Shown one piece after another: positions 36,402 to 46,718 of a stretch of 64,000 nucleotides of DNA. Both the position numbers and the translations under genes were made by a program. The DNA lies in assembly GCF_009834345.1 (NCBI RefSeq), contig NZ_CP035042.1:4588001-4652000 (forward strand), written 5' to 3'. The stretch comes from Billgrantia tianxiuensis. Its GTDB lineage: Bacteria > Pseudomonadota > Gammaproteobacteria > Pseudomonadales > Halomonadaceae. Within the stretch, counting starts at the first letter, position 1. Every line of letters starts with the position of its first letter. The notes under the pieces are model-generated. The model made no database searches, was not told where the DNA came from, and saw only the letters and a list, made by a program, of their open reading frames with translations.

Positions 36402-38306
36402 TTGTCACACTTACCGGTGATCGTCGGCATGGGCGGCGTCAACGCCGCCGGTCGTACCTCAGGCCACCAAGCATTTCGTCGCACCGTGATCGACGCCCTT
36501 CCCGAAGCCGAGCAGCAAGCGCTGCTGCTCGGCCTGGCCGCTCTGATGGGCTTGGGCAGCTGTCGGGAAGGTGCCTGGTACGATGCCGCCGGGAATCCCA
36601 TCGGCGCCAGCCGGCTGGCCGAGAATTGCCGCGACCAGGTGCTCGACCATACCCTGATCCGGCGCATCGAGGATCCCCGTTTCAACGACGACGGGCTGCC
36701 GGCCAATCGCCGCGCCGGTCTGGAGCTGGGGTCGGAGCTGACGTTTCGTATTCGCCGCCGCCAGTTGCCCGAGCGGCTGTCGCCGACATGGCAGGTGCGC
36801 GAGGTGGACCGCTACACCCTGGAGGTCACGGTACCTCCCGGCGAGCTCGACGTGCTGCTGCCGGAGACCCGGCCAGCCCAGGTGCGTGCCGCCGGCCAGT
36901 TGCCGAGCGGCTTCGATCCCAGCCGCTACTACCGCAGCGTGCACCATCCCCGCGGCCTGTCGATGTCGATCTTCGCCGCCAGCGACTGCCTGGCCAGCAG
37001 CGGCCTGGACTGGGAAATCCTGCGCGACCGCCTGGACCCCGACGAGATCGCCGTGTATGCCGGCAACTCCATCGGCCAGCTCGACGACGAGGGCTGGGGC
37101 GGGCTGCTCAAGAGCTTCGTGTCGGGCAATCGCGCCACCTCGAAGCAGATGCCGCTGGGCTACGGGCAGATGCCCGCTGATTTCCTCAATGCCTACGTGC
37201 TGGGCAGCGTCGGCGGTACCGGTGCAGCGCTGGGCGCCTGCGCCAGCTTTCTCTACAACCTGCGCCTGGGGGTCGAGGACATCCGCAGCGGACAGCGGCG
37301 TGCCGTGATGGTCGGTACCTCCGACGCGCCGGTGACGCCGGAGATCATCGAGGGCTTTCGCGCCATGGGCGCGCTGGCCGATGACGAAAGCCTCAAGGCG
37401 CTGGATGCCCTGGAGCTGCTCACCGACGCCGACTATCAGCGCGCCTGCCGCCCCTTCGCGCGCAATTGTGGCTTCACCATTGCCGAGGCCAGCCAGTTCG
37501 TCCTGCTGCTCGACGATACCCTGGCGCTGGAACTCGGCGCCGAGATACTGGGCAGCGTGCCGGGCGTGTTCGTCAACGCCGACGGCTGGAAGCGCTCCAT
37601 CTCAGCGCCCGGCATCGGCAACTACATCACCCTGGGCAAGGCGGCCGCACTGGTACGCGACATGCTCGGCGAGACGGCGTTGCGGGAACGCACTTTCCTC
37701 CACGCCCACGGCACCAGCACCCCCAAGAACCGCGTGACCGAATCCCATGTCTTCGATCTGGTTGCCCAGGCCCATGCCATCGAGCACTGGCCGGTGGTAG
37801 CGGTGAAGGCCTTCGTCGGCCACTCCCAGGGCAGCGCCGCCGGCGACCAGCTGACCAGCGCCCTGGGCAGTTTCGCCCATGGCCTGCTACCGGGCATTCC
37901 CACTCTCGATGCGGTGGCCGACGACGTCCATGCCGAGCGGCTGAAGTTCTCTCGCGAGCCGCAACCGTTCGTGGCCGATGCCGCCTTCATTAACGCCAAG
38001 GGCTTCGGTGGCAACAATGCCACCGGCGTGGTGCTGTCGCCCGCCGTGACCGAACGCCTGTTGGTCAAGCGTCATGGCGAAGCCGCCCTCGATGCCTGGC
38101 GTCAACGGCGCGAAGCCACTCGCCGTGCCAGCCAGGCCTATCTCGCCGCGGCGGACCAAGGCCACTACGAGGTACGTTACCGCTTCGGCGAGGGCGTGCT
38201 GGAAGGACCGGAGCTCGAGGTCAACGCCACTGCCATCAGCATCCCCGGCTACGCCCGCCCGGTATCTCTCGTGGTCGACAACCCCTTCGGCAAGCTGGAA
38301 GACTGA
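36402..38306 (+). CDS. fabY: Beta-ketoacyl-ACP synthase, FabY type
   Basis: 634-residue ketosynthase, far longer than FabB/FabF (about 410) and matching the length of Pseudomonas aeruginosa FabY, which makes acetoacetyl-ACP to start fatty acid synthesis in place of FabH. Active site Cys280 (GAALGACASFLYN), His in HAHGTSTPKN and His in FVGHSQGSAAGDQ form the Cys-His-His triad. The extra N-terminal region is characteristic. A TTG start (36402) with GAGGA 6 bases upstream is used. Stand-alone gene 84 bases before coaD. Confidence 0.85.
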   Translation: MSHLPVIVGMGGVNAAGRTSGHQAFRRTVIDALPEAEQQALLLGLAALMGLGSCREGAWYDAAGNPIGASRLAENCRDQVLDHTLIRRIEDPRFNDDGLPANRRAGLELGSELTFRIRRRQLPERLSPTWQVREVDRYTLEVTVPPGELDVLLPETRPAQVRAAGQLPSGFDPSRYYRSVHHPRGLSMSIFAASDCLASSGLDWEILRDRLDPDEIAVYAGNSIGQLDDEGWGGLLKSFVSGNRATSKQMPLGYGQMPADFLNAYVLGSVGGTGAALGACASFLYNLRLGVEDIRSGQRRAVMVGTSDAPVTPEIIEGFRAMGALADDESLKALDALELLTDADYQRACRPFARNCGFTIAEASQFVLLLDDTLALELGAEILGSVPGVFVNADGWKRSISAPGIGNYITLGKAAALVRDMLGETALRERTFLHAHGTSTPKNRVTESHVFDLVAQAHAIEHWPVVAVKAFVGHSQGSAAGDQLTSALGSFAHGLLPGIPTLDAVADDVHAERLKFSREPQPFVADAAFINAKGFGGNNATGVVLSPAVTERLLVKRHGEAALDAWRQRREATRRASQAYLAAADQGHYEVRYRFGEGVLEGPELEVNATAISIPGYARPVSLVVDNPFGKLED

Positions 38307-39198
<892 letters not shown>

Positions 39199-39302
39199 GC
39201 GTACGCCAGCCCGGTCTCGTTTCCCTTCAGCGTGTGCTCGATCCCTACCCGCCCCCCATGGCCAACGCCTGACACCCCGTCACGACGCACTGCGGTTGCG
39301 TT

Positions 39303-40739
39303 ATGTCGTTTCAGCCGCCATGCTGCTCGGTCTTTTCACCATCGGGGCACGCCGTGGCGACTCTGAACAGCGAGGCTTCCGCCCGACGCCGTATCTGGAC
39401 GCTGGCCTGGCCGATCATTCTCTCCAATATCACCGTGCCCTTATTGGGGCTGGTGGATACCGCAGTGGTCGGCCACCTGCCGGATTCGCGCTACCTGGCC
39501 GGGGTGACACTGGGCGCCACCCTGTTCAGCTTTCTCTATTGGGGCTTCGGCTTCCTGCGCATGGGCACGACCGGGCTGACCTCCCAGGCAGTGGGGCGCG
39601 AGAACGACAGCGAGGTGCGCAACCTGCTGGGTCAGGCGCTGCTGTTGGCGATGGGCATCGGCGCCCTGCTGATCCTGTTCTCCCAGCCGCTGATCGCCTT
39701 GGGGCTATGGCTGCTCGACGGCAGCGAGGTCGCCACCCGGCTGGCCGCCGAGTACGCCCAGATTCGCATTCTCTCGGCCCCGGCGGTGCTGGCCAACTAC
39801 GCCATCCTCGGCTGGTTCCTGGGCCAGCAGAACTCACGCGTGACGCTGGCCATCCTGGTGCTGACCAACAGCGTCAACATCGCGCTGGACCTGCTGTTCG
39901 TGGTCGGGCTCGGCATGACCAGCGACGGCGTGGCCTGGGCCACGGTGATCGCCGACTACACGGCGCTGGCCTTCGGCGCCTGGCTGGTACTGCGGCAACT
40001 GCAGCTTCTGCAAGGGCGATTCCTGCGCGAGCGGCTATTCCGTGTCGCTGCCTACGGTGAGCTGTTCCAGGTCAACGCCAACCTTTTCCTGCGCACCCTG
40101 GGGCTGCTGTTCGCCATGGCCTTCTTCACCTCGCGCGGAGCGGCGCAGGGCGATACCGTACTGGCCGCCAATGCCGTGCTAATGCAGTTCATCATGCTCA
40201 CCAGCTACGCCCTGGATGGCTTCGCCCACGCTGCCGAAGCCACCACCGGACGCGCCGTGGGGCGTCGACGCTGGGATGAATTCGGCACGGCCGTACGCGC
40301 CGCCACCGAGTTCTCGCTGATCACCGCCACCGCCGCGGCGCTCGCCTTCGCTCTGGGCGGCCATCAGCTCATCGCCCTGCTGACCGGCCTTCCCGAGGTG
40401 CGCGCGACGGCCGGCGAGTACCTGCCCTGGATGGTGGCCATGCCGCTGATCGCCGTATGGAGCTACTTGCTCGATGGGGTCTTCATCGGTGCCACGGCGA
40501 TTCGCGAGATGCGCAATAGCATCTTTCTTGCGCTGGCCATCTACCTGCCGGCATGGTGGCTGACCCAGCAGGCCGCCGCCCCCGATTACGTGAATCATGC
40601 GCTGTGGCTGTCGTTTCTCATCTTCACCGCGGCACGCTCACTGGTACTGGCCAGCTACTATTGGCATCATCGACGCAGCCGCTGGTGCCACCAAGCGAAC
40701 GACGACACGGCACAGCGGATTCCCGACCGTCCCGTCTGA
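39303..40739 (+). CDS. MATE-family efflux protein, DinF type
   Basis: 478-residue polytopic membrane protein of the MATE family, DinF branch, with twelve hydrophobic segments. Conserved WPIILSNITVPLLGLVDTAVVGHL at the first helix. The first 17 residues from ATG 39303 look non-native; a GTG at 39354 (VATLNSEAS) would give 461 residues and may be the true start. Substrate unknown. The 104-base gap to the ferredoxin gene has no recognised feature. Confidence 0.85.
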   Translation: MSFQPPCCSVFSPSGHAVATLNSEASARRRIWTLAWPIILSNITVPLLGLVDTAVVGHLPDSRYLAGVTLGATLFSFLYWGFGFLRMGTTGLTSQAVGRENDSEVRNLLGQALLLAMGIGALLILFSQPLIALGLWLLDGSEVATRLAAEYAQIRILSAPAVLANYAILGWFLGQQNSRVTLAILVLTNSVNIALDLLFVVGLGMTSDGVAWATVIADYTALAFGAWLVLRQLQLLQGRFLRERLFRVAAYGELFQVNANLFLRTLGLLFAMAFFTSRGAAQGDTVLAANAVLMQFIMLTSYALDGFAHAAEATTGRAVGRRRWDEFGTAVRAATEFSLITATAAALAFALGGHQLIALLTGLPEVRATAGEYLPWMVAMPLIAVWSYLLDGVFIGATAIREMRNSIFLALAIYLPAWWLTQQAAAPDYVNHALWLSFLIFTAARSLVLASYYWHHRRSRWCHQANDDTAQRIPDRPV

Positions 40740-40829
40740 GCCGCAACACCCTTTTCATTAGGGCAAGCCGATGAGATTGCGCTATTTTTCTCAGACGCAC
40801 TCAAGACAACCAGAAGAAGCGACGCCGCC

Positions 40830-42140
40830 ATGCTAAAAACGCTTTCAAGACCCGCCGTCAAGCTGGTCGAACGCTATCTGCCGGATCCCTTCATCTTCGT
40901 GCTGCTGCTAACGCTCATTGCCGCCGCAGCCGCCATCGGCGTGGAGCGCCAGACGCCGCTGGCCGTGATGCGCTACTGGGGCGACGGCTTCTGGAACCTG
41001 CTCACCTTCTCCATGCAGATGTTGTTGATCCTGGTGACCGGTTTCATGCTGGCCAGCTCGCCGCCGGTCAAGCGCCTGCTGCAGCGGTTGGCCGGGTTAG
41101 CCAGGCACGCCGGTCACGCCATCCTGCTGGTCACGTTCGTCTCGCTGGTGGCCAGCTGGATCAACTGGGGCTTCGGCCTGGTGGTCGGTGCGCTGTTCGC
41201 CAAGGAACTGGCGCGCATGGTGCGAGTCGATTACCGCCTGCTGGTGGCCAGCGCCTACTCCGGCTTCGTGGTCTGGCATGGCGGTCTGGCCGGCTCCATC
41301 CCGCTGACCATTGCCACCGAGGGCCATTTCACCGCAGAACAAATCGGCGTGATCGGTACGGGCTCGACCATCTTCGCCTTCTTCAACCTGGCGATCGTGG
41401 TGTGTCTGTTCATTGCCATCCCGCTGGTCAACCGCGCCATGCTCCCCGACGACAAGGAGAGCGTCTACATCGACCCCAAACTTCTTGACGAGAGTCCTGC
41501 CTCACGGGTGCGTATCACGCGCCCGGCCGAGCGACTGGAGAACAGCGTCACCCTCGCCTGGCTGGTCGGCATCCCAGGGGTGATCTTCCTGCTCGATCAC
41601 TTCGCCCTGCGCGGCGGCGGCCTGAACCTCAACATCGTCAACTTCATGTTCCTGTTTCTGGCCATCGTGCTTCATCGCACTCCGCGCAGCCTGCTGGAGA
41701 GCCTCAACGAGGCGATCAAGGGCGGCGCCGGGATCGTCATCCAGTTCCCCTTCTATGCCGGCATCATGGCGATCATGGTGCAGTCGGGCCTGGCAGAGAC
41801 GATGTCGGAAGCACTGATCTCCTTCGCCACCGAAGCCTCCCTGCCGTTCTGGTCGTTCATCAGCGCCGGCATCGTCAACTTGTTCGTGCCCTCCGGTGGC
41901 GGCCAGTGGGCCGTTCAAGCCCCGGTCATGCTGCCGGCGGCCGAGGCACTCGGCGTGGACGTCTCGCGCGTGGCCATGGCCGTCGCCTGGGGCGATGCCT
42001 GGACCAACCTGCTTCAGCCGTTCTGGGCCCTGCCGGTGCTGGCCATCGCCGGACTGAAAGCCAAGGACATCATGGGCTACTGCCTGATCCAACTGGTCAT
42101 CACCGGTGTGATCATCTCAATAGGCCTGACCTGGTTCTGA
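40830..42140 (+). CDS. Short-chain fatty acid transporter, AtoE family
   Basis: 436-residue permease of the AtoE short-chain fatty acid family, with the N-terminal YLPDPFIFVLLLTLIAA, central WINWGFGLVVGALFAKE and C-terminal FVPSGGGQWAVQAPVM blocks. Likely imports butyrate or acetoacetate-type acids. No ato enzymes adjoin it. The downstream stem at 42170 separates it from the DUF1622 gene. Confidence 0.88.
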   Translation: MLKTLSRPAVKLVERYLPDPFIFVLLLTLIAAAAAIGVERQTPLAVMRYWGDGFWNLLTFSMQMLLILVTGFMLASSPPVKRLLQRLAGLARHAGHAILLVTFVSLVASWINWGFGLVVGALFAKELARMVRVDYRLLVASAYSGFVVWHGGLAGSIPLTIATEGHFTAEQIGVIGTGSTIFAFFNLAIVVCLFIAIPLVNRAMLPDDKESVYIDPKLLDESPASRVRITRPAERLENSVTLAWLVGIPGVIFLLDHFALRGGGLNLNIVNFMFLFLAIVLHRTPRSLLESLNEAIKGGAGIVIQFPFYAGIMAIMVQSGLAETMSEALISFATEASLPFWSFISAGIVNLFVPSGGGQWAVQAPVMLPAAEALGVDVSRVAMAVAWGDAWTNLLQPFWALPVLAIAGLKAKDIMGYCLIQLVITGVIISIGLTWF

Positions 42141-42169
42141 CGACTAACCTGATGGGAATCAATCCTCCC

Positions 42170-42191
42170 GGCCCCGGCACTTGCCGGGGCC
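42170..42191 (+). terminator. Hairpin after atoE-like gene
   Basis: Perfect arms GGCCCCGGC and GCCGGGGCC with loop ACTT, 30 bases after the atoE stop. No T run; a terminator or mRNA stabiliser. Confidence 0.5.
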
Positions 42192-42218
42192 ATCGTCATC
42201 TCAACCGCGAGGGTCGTC

Positions 42219-42602
42219 ATGCCGCTGTTCCTGGACGGAATCGACACCATTGCCCTGATCATCGAAGTACTGGGCGTCGCTATCATCGTCGGCGGCTTCG
42301 CCATTACCTCCTGGCGCTTCCTGCACCATCGCATGTTCCACGAGCAGCGTGCCTTCATGCACTATCGTCACGGCATCGCCCGCTCGCTCATACTGGGGCT
42401 GGACTTCCTGATCGCCGGCGACATCATCAAGACGGTCATCATCGTCAATACTGGCCAGCAGGTCGCCACTCTGGGGGTGATCGTGCTGATCCGCGCCTTC
42501 CTGGCCTTTACCCTGCACGTCGAGGTGGAGGGACACTGGCCATGGCAGGACAGCCGTTACAAGAACGCGTCGAGCAATGGCCGGCGCGACACAAACGATT
42601 GA
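42219..42602 (+). CDS. DUF1622 membrane protein
   Basis: 127 residues, three hydrophobic segments, with the DUF1622 block RHGIARSLILGLDFLIAGDIIKT. Inner membrane protein of unknown function, widespread in proteobacteria. Intact, with the next gene 28 bases downstream. Confidence 0.82.
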   Translation: MPLFLDGIDTIALIIEVLGVAIIVGGFAITSWRFLHHRMFHEQRAFMHYRHGIARSLILGLDFLIAGDIIKTVIIVNTGQQVATLGVIVLIRAFLAFTLHVEVEGHWPWQDSRYKNASSNGRRDTND

Positions 42603-42630
42603 ACCAGTACGATTGAAAAGGTATTCGCCC

Positions 42631-43149
42631 ATGGCCGATTCCGGCAGCCTGCCCCATGACTTTCCCGGCCAGCACGAACTGAGCATGACCGTGCTGATGA
42701 CGCCCGACATGGCCAACTTCAGCGGCAAGGTACATGGCGGTGCCATTCTCAAGAAACTCGATGAAGTGGCCTACGCCTGTGCCAGCCGCTACTCGGGCCA
42801 CTACGTGGTGACCCTGTCGGTCGATCAGGTGCTGTTCAAACAGCCGATTCACGTCGGCGAGTTGGTCACCTTCCTCGCCAGCGTCAACCACGTGGGGCGC
42901 TCCTCGATGGAGATCGGCATCAAGGTGGTGGCCGAGAACATCCGCGACAAGGTGATTCGCCATACCAATAGCTGCTACCTGACCATGGTCGCCGTAGACG
43001 CCAATGGCCAACCGGCGCCGGTGCCGCCGCTCAAACTGGAGACACCGCTGCAGAAACTGCGCTTCGAAAAGGCGGCGTTGCGCAAGAAGCTACGCAAAGA
43101 GGCCGAGGAGGCCGAGCGCCGCGCCCAGGAAGAGCACGGCGGACGTTAA
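42631..43149 (+). CDS. Hotdog-fold acyl-CoA thioesterase
   Basis: 172-residue YciA/BACH-type thioesterase: MTVLMTPDMANFSGKVHGGAILKKLDEVA is the family catalytic region (Asn/Gly then Asp), followed by a charged C-terminal tail rich in Lys, Arg and Glu. Hydrolyses acyl-CoAs in the cytoplasm. ATG 42631 is used; an earlier in-frame ATG (42577) overlaps the DUF1622 gene. Confidence 0.87.
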   Translation: MADSGSLPHDFPGQHELSMTVLMTPDMANFSGKVHGGAILKKLDEVAYACASRYSGHYVVTLSVDQVLFKQPIHVGELVTFLASVNHVGRSSMEIGIKVVAENIRDKVIRHTNSCYLTMVAVDANGQPAPVPPLKLETPLQKLRFEKAALRKKLRKEAEEAERRAQEEHGGR

Positions 43150-43199
43150 GCGAAGGAGTCGCGACTCGCCTGGCGTGACGCGAGGAGTGGCGAGGGCGA

Positions 43200-43532
43200 T
43201 CAGCCGCAGCCGATCTGGGTAATGGTGTCGTTATCGTCGACATGAACGTTGATGCGGTCGCCGCGGTACTCCATGGTGTAGGCGTGCCCAGGGCGAATGA
43301 CACGCAGCGTGGCGGCACCGCTTTCACGGCGAATCGATTCGCCCAGCGCTTCGTCATAGTGCCGGCCGATTCGGTCCTGGACGCGCTGCGCCCCACAGGC
43401 ATCCTCCTGTTCGCTGACCTGGGGCGGTTTCGGGGCGGGCTCATGGGAGGAATTGGAATTCGACATGGGCGTACAACCTGCAAATAGCGTCAGGCCAACG
43501 GAAACCAGGCACCACCTGAACGGGCTTACCAT
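43200..43532 (-). CDS. I78-family peptidase inhibitor-like lipoprotein
   Basis: 110 residues with a lipoprotein signal (LTLFAGC, lipidated Cys20) and an I78 inhibitor-like domain: CGAQRVQDRIGRHYDEA near the middle and PGHAYTMEYRGDRINVHVDDND, then a final Cys. Probably protects the cell envelope from serine proteases. Convergent with the thioesterase gene. Confidence 0.8.
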   Translation of the reverse strand: MVSPFRWCLVSVGLTLFAGCTPMSNSNSSHEPAPKPPQVSEQEDACGAQRVQDRIGRHYDEALGESIRRESGAATLRVIRPGHAYTMEYRGDRINVHVDDNDTITQIGCG

Positions 43533-43657
43533 GCGTCAAAGTCTCGCTGCAATGGAAACGGAATGAGATGAACGGGATGAAATAGGAAGAGGAATATCAG
43601 GCAGCACACGGGGAGACTGCCAGGTCACCCGCATGCTGCCAGGCCGGACCACACGAA

Positions 43658-43789
43658 TTAGCTGGCGGCGTCCTGCACGTGCTGTCCGCCGCGCTCGACG
43701 TCCTCGCCGGCACCTTCCATGGTGTTGCAACCCGCCAGGGCGCCGGCGGTCATCAGCAGAGCAAAACTCAGGGCAATTGCTTTCTTCAT
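43658..43789 (-). CDS. Entericidin-like small lipoprotein (copy 1)
   Basis: 43-residue lipoprotein: signal MKKAIALSFALLMTAGALAGC with lipidated cysteine, then NTMEGAGEDVERGGQHVQDAAS, the entericidin A/B pattern. EcnB-type peptides are bacteriolytic; EcnA-type are antidotes. AGGAGA precedes ATG 43789. A second, closely similar gene lies just upstream at 43886-44023. Confidence 0.85.
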   Translation of the reverse strand: MKKAIALSFALLMTAGALAGCNTMEGAGEDVERGGQHVQDAAS

Positions 43790-43885
43790 GGTCGTATCTC
43801 CTTGAAACGATATTGGGAAATCCATTCCTTTCCGTGAAGCAATGGCCACTTAAGCGTAACAGCCCTCCGCCGCTTTGCATAACCG

Positions 43886-44023
43886 CTAATACGATGACGA
43901 CTGCCGCTGGATCGCCTCACCGCCCTGTTCGATATCCTCGCCCATGCCGCGCATGGTATTGCACCCGGCAAGCAGCGATAGTCCCATCAGGACCGCCAGC
44001 ACCAACAACAATGGCCGTTTCAT
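43886..44023 (-). CDS. Entericidin-like small lipoprotein (copy 2)
   Basis: 45-residue lipoprotein read directly from the sequence: lipoprotein signal MKRPLLLVLAVLMGLSLLAGC followed by NTMRGMGEDIEQGGEAIQRQ. It shares the CNTMxGxGEDxExGG core with copy 1, and AAGGAGG lies 10 bases before ATG 44023. A tandem pair resembles the enterobacterial ecnA-ecnB antidote/toxin arrangement. Which member would be which cannot be told from sequence. Confidence 0.85.
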   Translation of the reverse strand: MKRPLLLVLAVLMGLSLLAGCNTMRGMGEDIEQGGEAIQRQSSSY

Positions 44024-44168
44024 GTTCGCCTACCTCCTTTCCAACTGGACTTCTCTCTCACTCTAGCCTCACTGTAGCCGCTGTCGAGGCGCTTCGCTTG
44101 CCTCCCAACGGGCACGTTGTGCCGGGTTATGTCATGATGATTGCGTTGTCATCGATAGGAGAGGGAGC

Positions 44169-44594
44169 ATGTCGTCAGTACGCTTGGATGCCCGCCTGGC
44201 CCAAGATAGCTACCCGGTCGCGGAACTGCCGCTGTGCCAACTGCGGCTGATGGATGACGCGCGCTTCCCCTGGCTGCTCCTGATCCCGCGTCGCCCCGAT
44301 GTGAGCGAGGTCTTCGACCTCGACGAGGCCGACCGGCGGCAGCTATGGCACGAAGCCAGCGAGGTGGGACGCATGCTCAAGGCTCTGACCCAGGCCGACA
44401 AGATCAACGTGGCCAACCTGGGCAACGTGGTGGCCCAGCTGCACGTTCACGTCGTTGCCCGGGTACGCGACGATGACGCCTGGCCGGGGCCGGTATGGGG
44501 CCACGGCCAGGCCAGGCCCTATGACCTGAATGAGCTGGCCGGCATGCGCGATCACTTGCTGGCGCGGCTCGACGGGCTCAATCTGCAGCCATGA
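44169..44594 (+). CDS. HIT-family hydrolase
   Basis: 141-residue histidine-triad protein with HIT motif QLHVHVVAR near residue 97 and PWLLLIPRRP in the N-terminal part. Nucleotide hydrolase or transferase of unknown substrate. Convergent with the NicO exporter gene, 8 bases apart. Confidence 0.9.
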   Translation: MSSVRLDARLAQDSYPVAELPLCQLRLMDDARFPWLLLIPRRPDVSEVFDLDEADRRQLWHEASEVGRMLKALTQADKINVANLGNVVAQLHVHVVARVRDDDAWPGPVWGHGQARPYDLNELAGMRDHLLARLDGLNLQP

Positions 44595-44602
44595 GGGTTG
44601 GT

Positions 44603-45652
44603 TCAACCGCCGAAAGGATGACCACCAGGGGGTGACGCGCGCTCAGCCGGCGCGCTGCGTGCCGGCGGCTCTCCCAGCAGCGGTGCCGAGGTGGGTTGCG
44701 TCACGCCGGTGACGGAGAGCGAGATGCCCAGTGCCATGATGGCGAGCCCGCCACCCAGCGCAGCCCAGCTCAGCAGACGACCGGCCCGCTGCATGCTGTT
44801 CTGCTTCATCAGCTGTCGCTCGGCCCAGCCGCGCGCAAAGACGCTCGCCAGCGCCAAGCCCGAAACGGTCAGCGCCGTACCCAATGCCATCACCATCACC
44901 GCCGCCACCCCAACCGCGAACTGGCCCAGCAGGGTAGCCGCGCCCAGCAGCAGCACGCCGCCGCTGCAGGGACGAATCCCGATGGTGACCACCGTAGCCA
45001 GCGCAGTGCGCCAATCGGTGGCCTGATTCGGCTCGACGTGGTGGTGGCCGCCACAGCAATGATGATCGTGGCCATGCGAGTGCCCACGGGCATGATCGTG
45101 CTGAGCCGCCCGACTCACGGGCGAACGGCGTAGCTGACGAATCGCCCGCAGGGCGAGCCAGGCCCCCAGGATGGTCACCATCAGGAAGCTGGCCTGTTCG
45201 ACCCAGGCGACGCTGCCCATTGCCTGGCGGGTCACCCAGCCCAGGCCATGCACCAGCACCACCACCAGGCCGATGGCCACCAGCCCCTGCAGCAGCGAGG
45301 CGGCCACGGAGAGCAATAGTGCCCGGCGCACCGCACCGCCCTGGGAGAGCAAATAAGTGGTCAGCACTGCCTTGCCATGCCCTGGACCGGCGGCATGAAA
45401 AACCCCGTAGCCGAAGCTGACGCCCAGCAGTGTCGCCCAGGCAGCCGTCGTGGGTGCGCCGGAGAACTGAGTGATGGCCATGGTCAGGGCCCGGTGGAAA
45501 TCACGCTGCCACGCGACCAATTGCAGGCTCAATGACTGCAGCCCGCCCTGGCTGAGGAACAGCAGCGCCAAGGCGGCAGCCGCCAGCAGACAGAGCCCGA
45601 CCAGCCATGCCCTGGCAGGGGTTCTTGTCATCGCTCTTGCTTTCACTCGCAT
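44603..45652 (-). CDS. NicO/RcnA-family nickel/cobalt exporter
   Basis: 349-residue membrane protein with six to seven hydrophobic segments. Helix 2 region GYGVFHAAGPGHGKAVLTTYLL and later GIRPCSGGVLLL are the NicO signatures. Between them a cytoplasmic loop is rich in His, Asp and Cys (HDHARGHSHGHDHHCCGGHHH), a metal-sensing or metal-binding loop. ATG 45652 has GGAG 7 bases upstream and overlaps the DUF1007 gene by 10 bases, so the two are coupled. Confidence 0.88.
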   Translation of the reverse strand: MRVKARAMTRTPARAWLVGLCLLAAAALALLFLSQGGLQSLSLQLVAWQRDFHRALTMAITQFSGAPTTAAWATLLGVSFGYGVFHAAGPGHGKAVLTTYLLSQGGAVRRALLLSVAASLLQGLVAIGLVVVLVHGLGWVTRQAMGSVAWVEQASFLMVTILGAWLALRAIRQLRRSPVSRAAQHDHARGHSHGHDHHCCGGHHHVEPNQATDWRTALATVVTIGIRPCSGGVLLLGAATLLGQFAVGVAAVMVMALGTALTVSGLALASVFARGWAERQLMKQNSMQRAGRLLSWAALGGGLAIMALGISLSVTGVTQPTSAPLLGEPPARSAPAERASPPGGHPFGG

Positions 45653-46320
45653 TTCACCACTCCGGTCTCGGCAAAATGTCGTCCCAGCCCAGGCTCGGCC
45701 TCGTCGTCCACATCGAGCATGGCCGCCTGCATCACCAGTTCGGGATCGGGGTCGGCAGGCATGATGCGGGTGCTGCATTGCACCGCACCGCTTATCGTCA
45801 AGGCGTCTTCCTGCGGTGTATCGCCCTCCGCTTCGTGCACCACTTCCAGATAGTAGGTGGGGTCGAACACCTGGTACTGCAGCGTCTCCTCATTCAGCGG
45901 CTGGGCCTCGTCCAGCGGCAGAAGAAAGACGAACTCCACCCGGCCGCCACGCTCCATCACGGTGTACTCGTTCACTTCGCCGAAGCTCAGCTTGTCGTCG
46001 CCCAGACGCGCCTCGGTAAAGAAATCGAATGGTGCAAGATTGCCGCGGATCTCGCCTCCCAGGCGATCGAGTCCCGCCTCCAGTCCGCCTTCGCCGCGGC
46101 TCAGCTCCTCGAGCAGCACCAGACTGTAGAAGGGGTCCATGCGCCAGGCTTGGTGCAGCGCTTCGAGCCGCCCCTGCTCGTCGACGATCAGGCGCATACG
46201 GATGTCGATCCAGCCGTGCGGGTGGGCCAATGCCCACCCCGGCAACAAGACGAGAACCCACATAATCGGCAGCCGGGCGCGACGCACTCCGGCACTGAAC
46301 AGGCAAAGCAAGCGAGTCAT
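45643..46320 (-). CDS. DUF1007 periplasmic protein
   Basis: 225 residues with a signal peptide (IMWVLVLLPGWALA-HPHGWIDI). DUF1007 proteins begin the mature part with HPHxW, a likely metal-binding N-terminus, and occur next to NicO-type exporters or zinc importers. Probably the periplasmic partner of the downstream exporter. Confidence 0.85.
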   Translation of the reverse strand: MTRLLCLFSAGVRRARLPIMWVLVLLPGWALAHPHGWIDIRMRLIVDEQGRLEALHQAWRMDPFYSLVLLEELSRGEGGLEAGLDRLGGEIRGNLAPFDFFTEARLGDDKLSFGEVNEYTVMERGGRVEFVFLLPLDEAQPLNEETLQYQVFDPTYYLEVVHEAEGDTPQEDALTISGAVQCSTRIMPADPDPELVMQAAMLDVDDEAEPGLGRHFAETGVVKCE

Positions 46321-46355
46321 ATCGCTACAGATCTCTCATGATGGCTCAGACGTAA

Positions 46356-46718
46356 TCAACGCGGCGCCAGCCCCAGCCGGCGCTGTAGCTCGGCCAGCAG
46401 CGGATCGAGCAGATGTGGCGGCAGCGGCCTGCTGCCCTGGGTTGCCGTCAGGGAGGCTCTGGCCCCCTGCCCCTCGGGAGTGATCGAGGCCCGGACCCGA
46501 TAGCCCGGCCAGCGTGCCAGTACCGCCTCGACGCGCCCAAGCTCGGCATCGGCGTGGCGGATCACATAGCCCTCTTCCATCAGCAGACCGACGACTTCGC
46601 GCAATGTCGTTTCGGGCGCTGCCGCCAGCGCCAGTTCACGTGGCTCGGGTTGTTGTTGAGGAGCGGCGCAGCCCGACAACGTGAAGAGCAGCAACATGAT
46701 GACCAAGCTACGCATCAT
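46356..46718 (-). CDS. Small hypothetical lipoprotein
   Basis: 120 residues with lipoprotein signal MLLLFTLSGCAAP. The body has one long helix-prone region (LREVVGLLMEEGYVIRHADAELG) and RASITPEGQGARASLTATQGS. No family recognised. The start overlaps the stop of the gene upstream (ATGATG), and the two proteins share the theme of low-similarity lipoproteins, so they may act together. Confidence 0.7.
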   Translation of the reverse strand: MMRSLVIMLLLFTLSGCAAPQQQPEPRELALAAAPETTLREVVGLLMEEGYVIRHADAELGRVEAVLARWPGYRVRASITPEGQGARASLTATQGSRPLPPHLLDPLLAELQRRLGLAPR

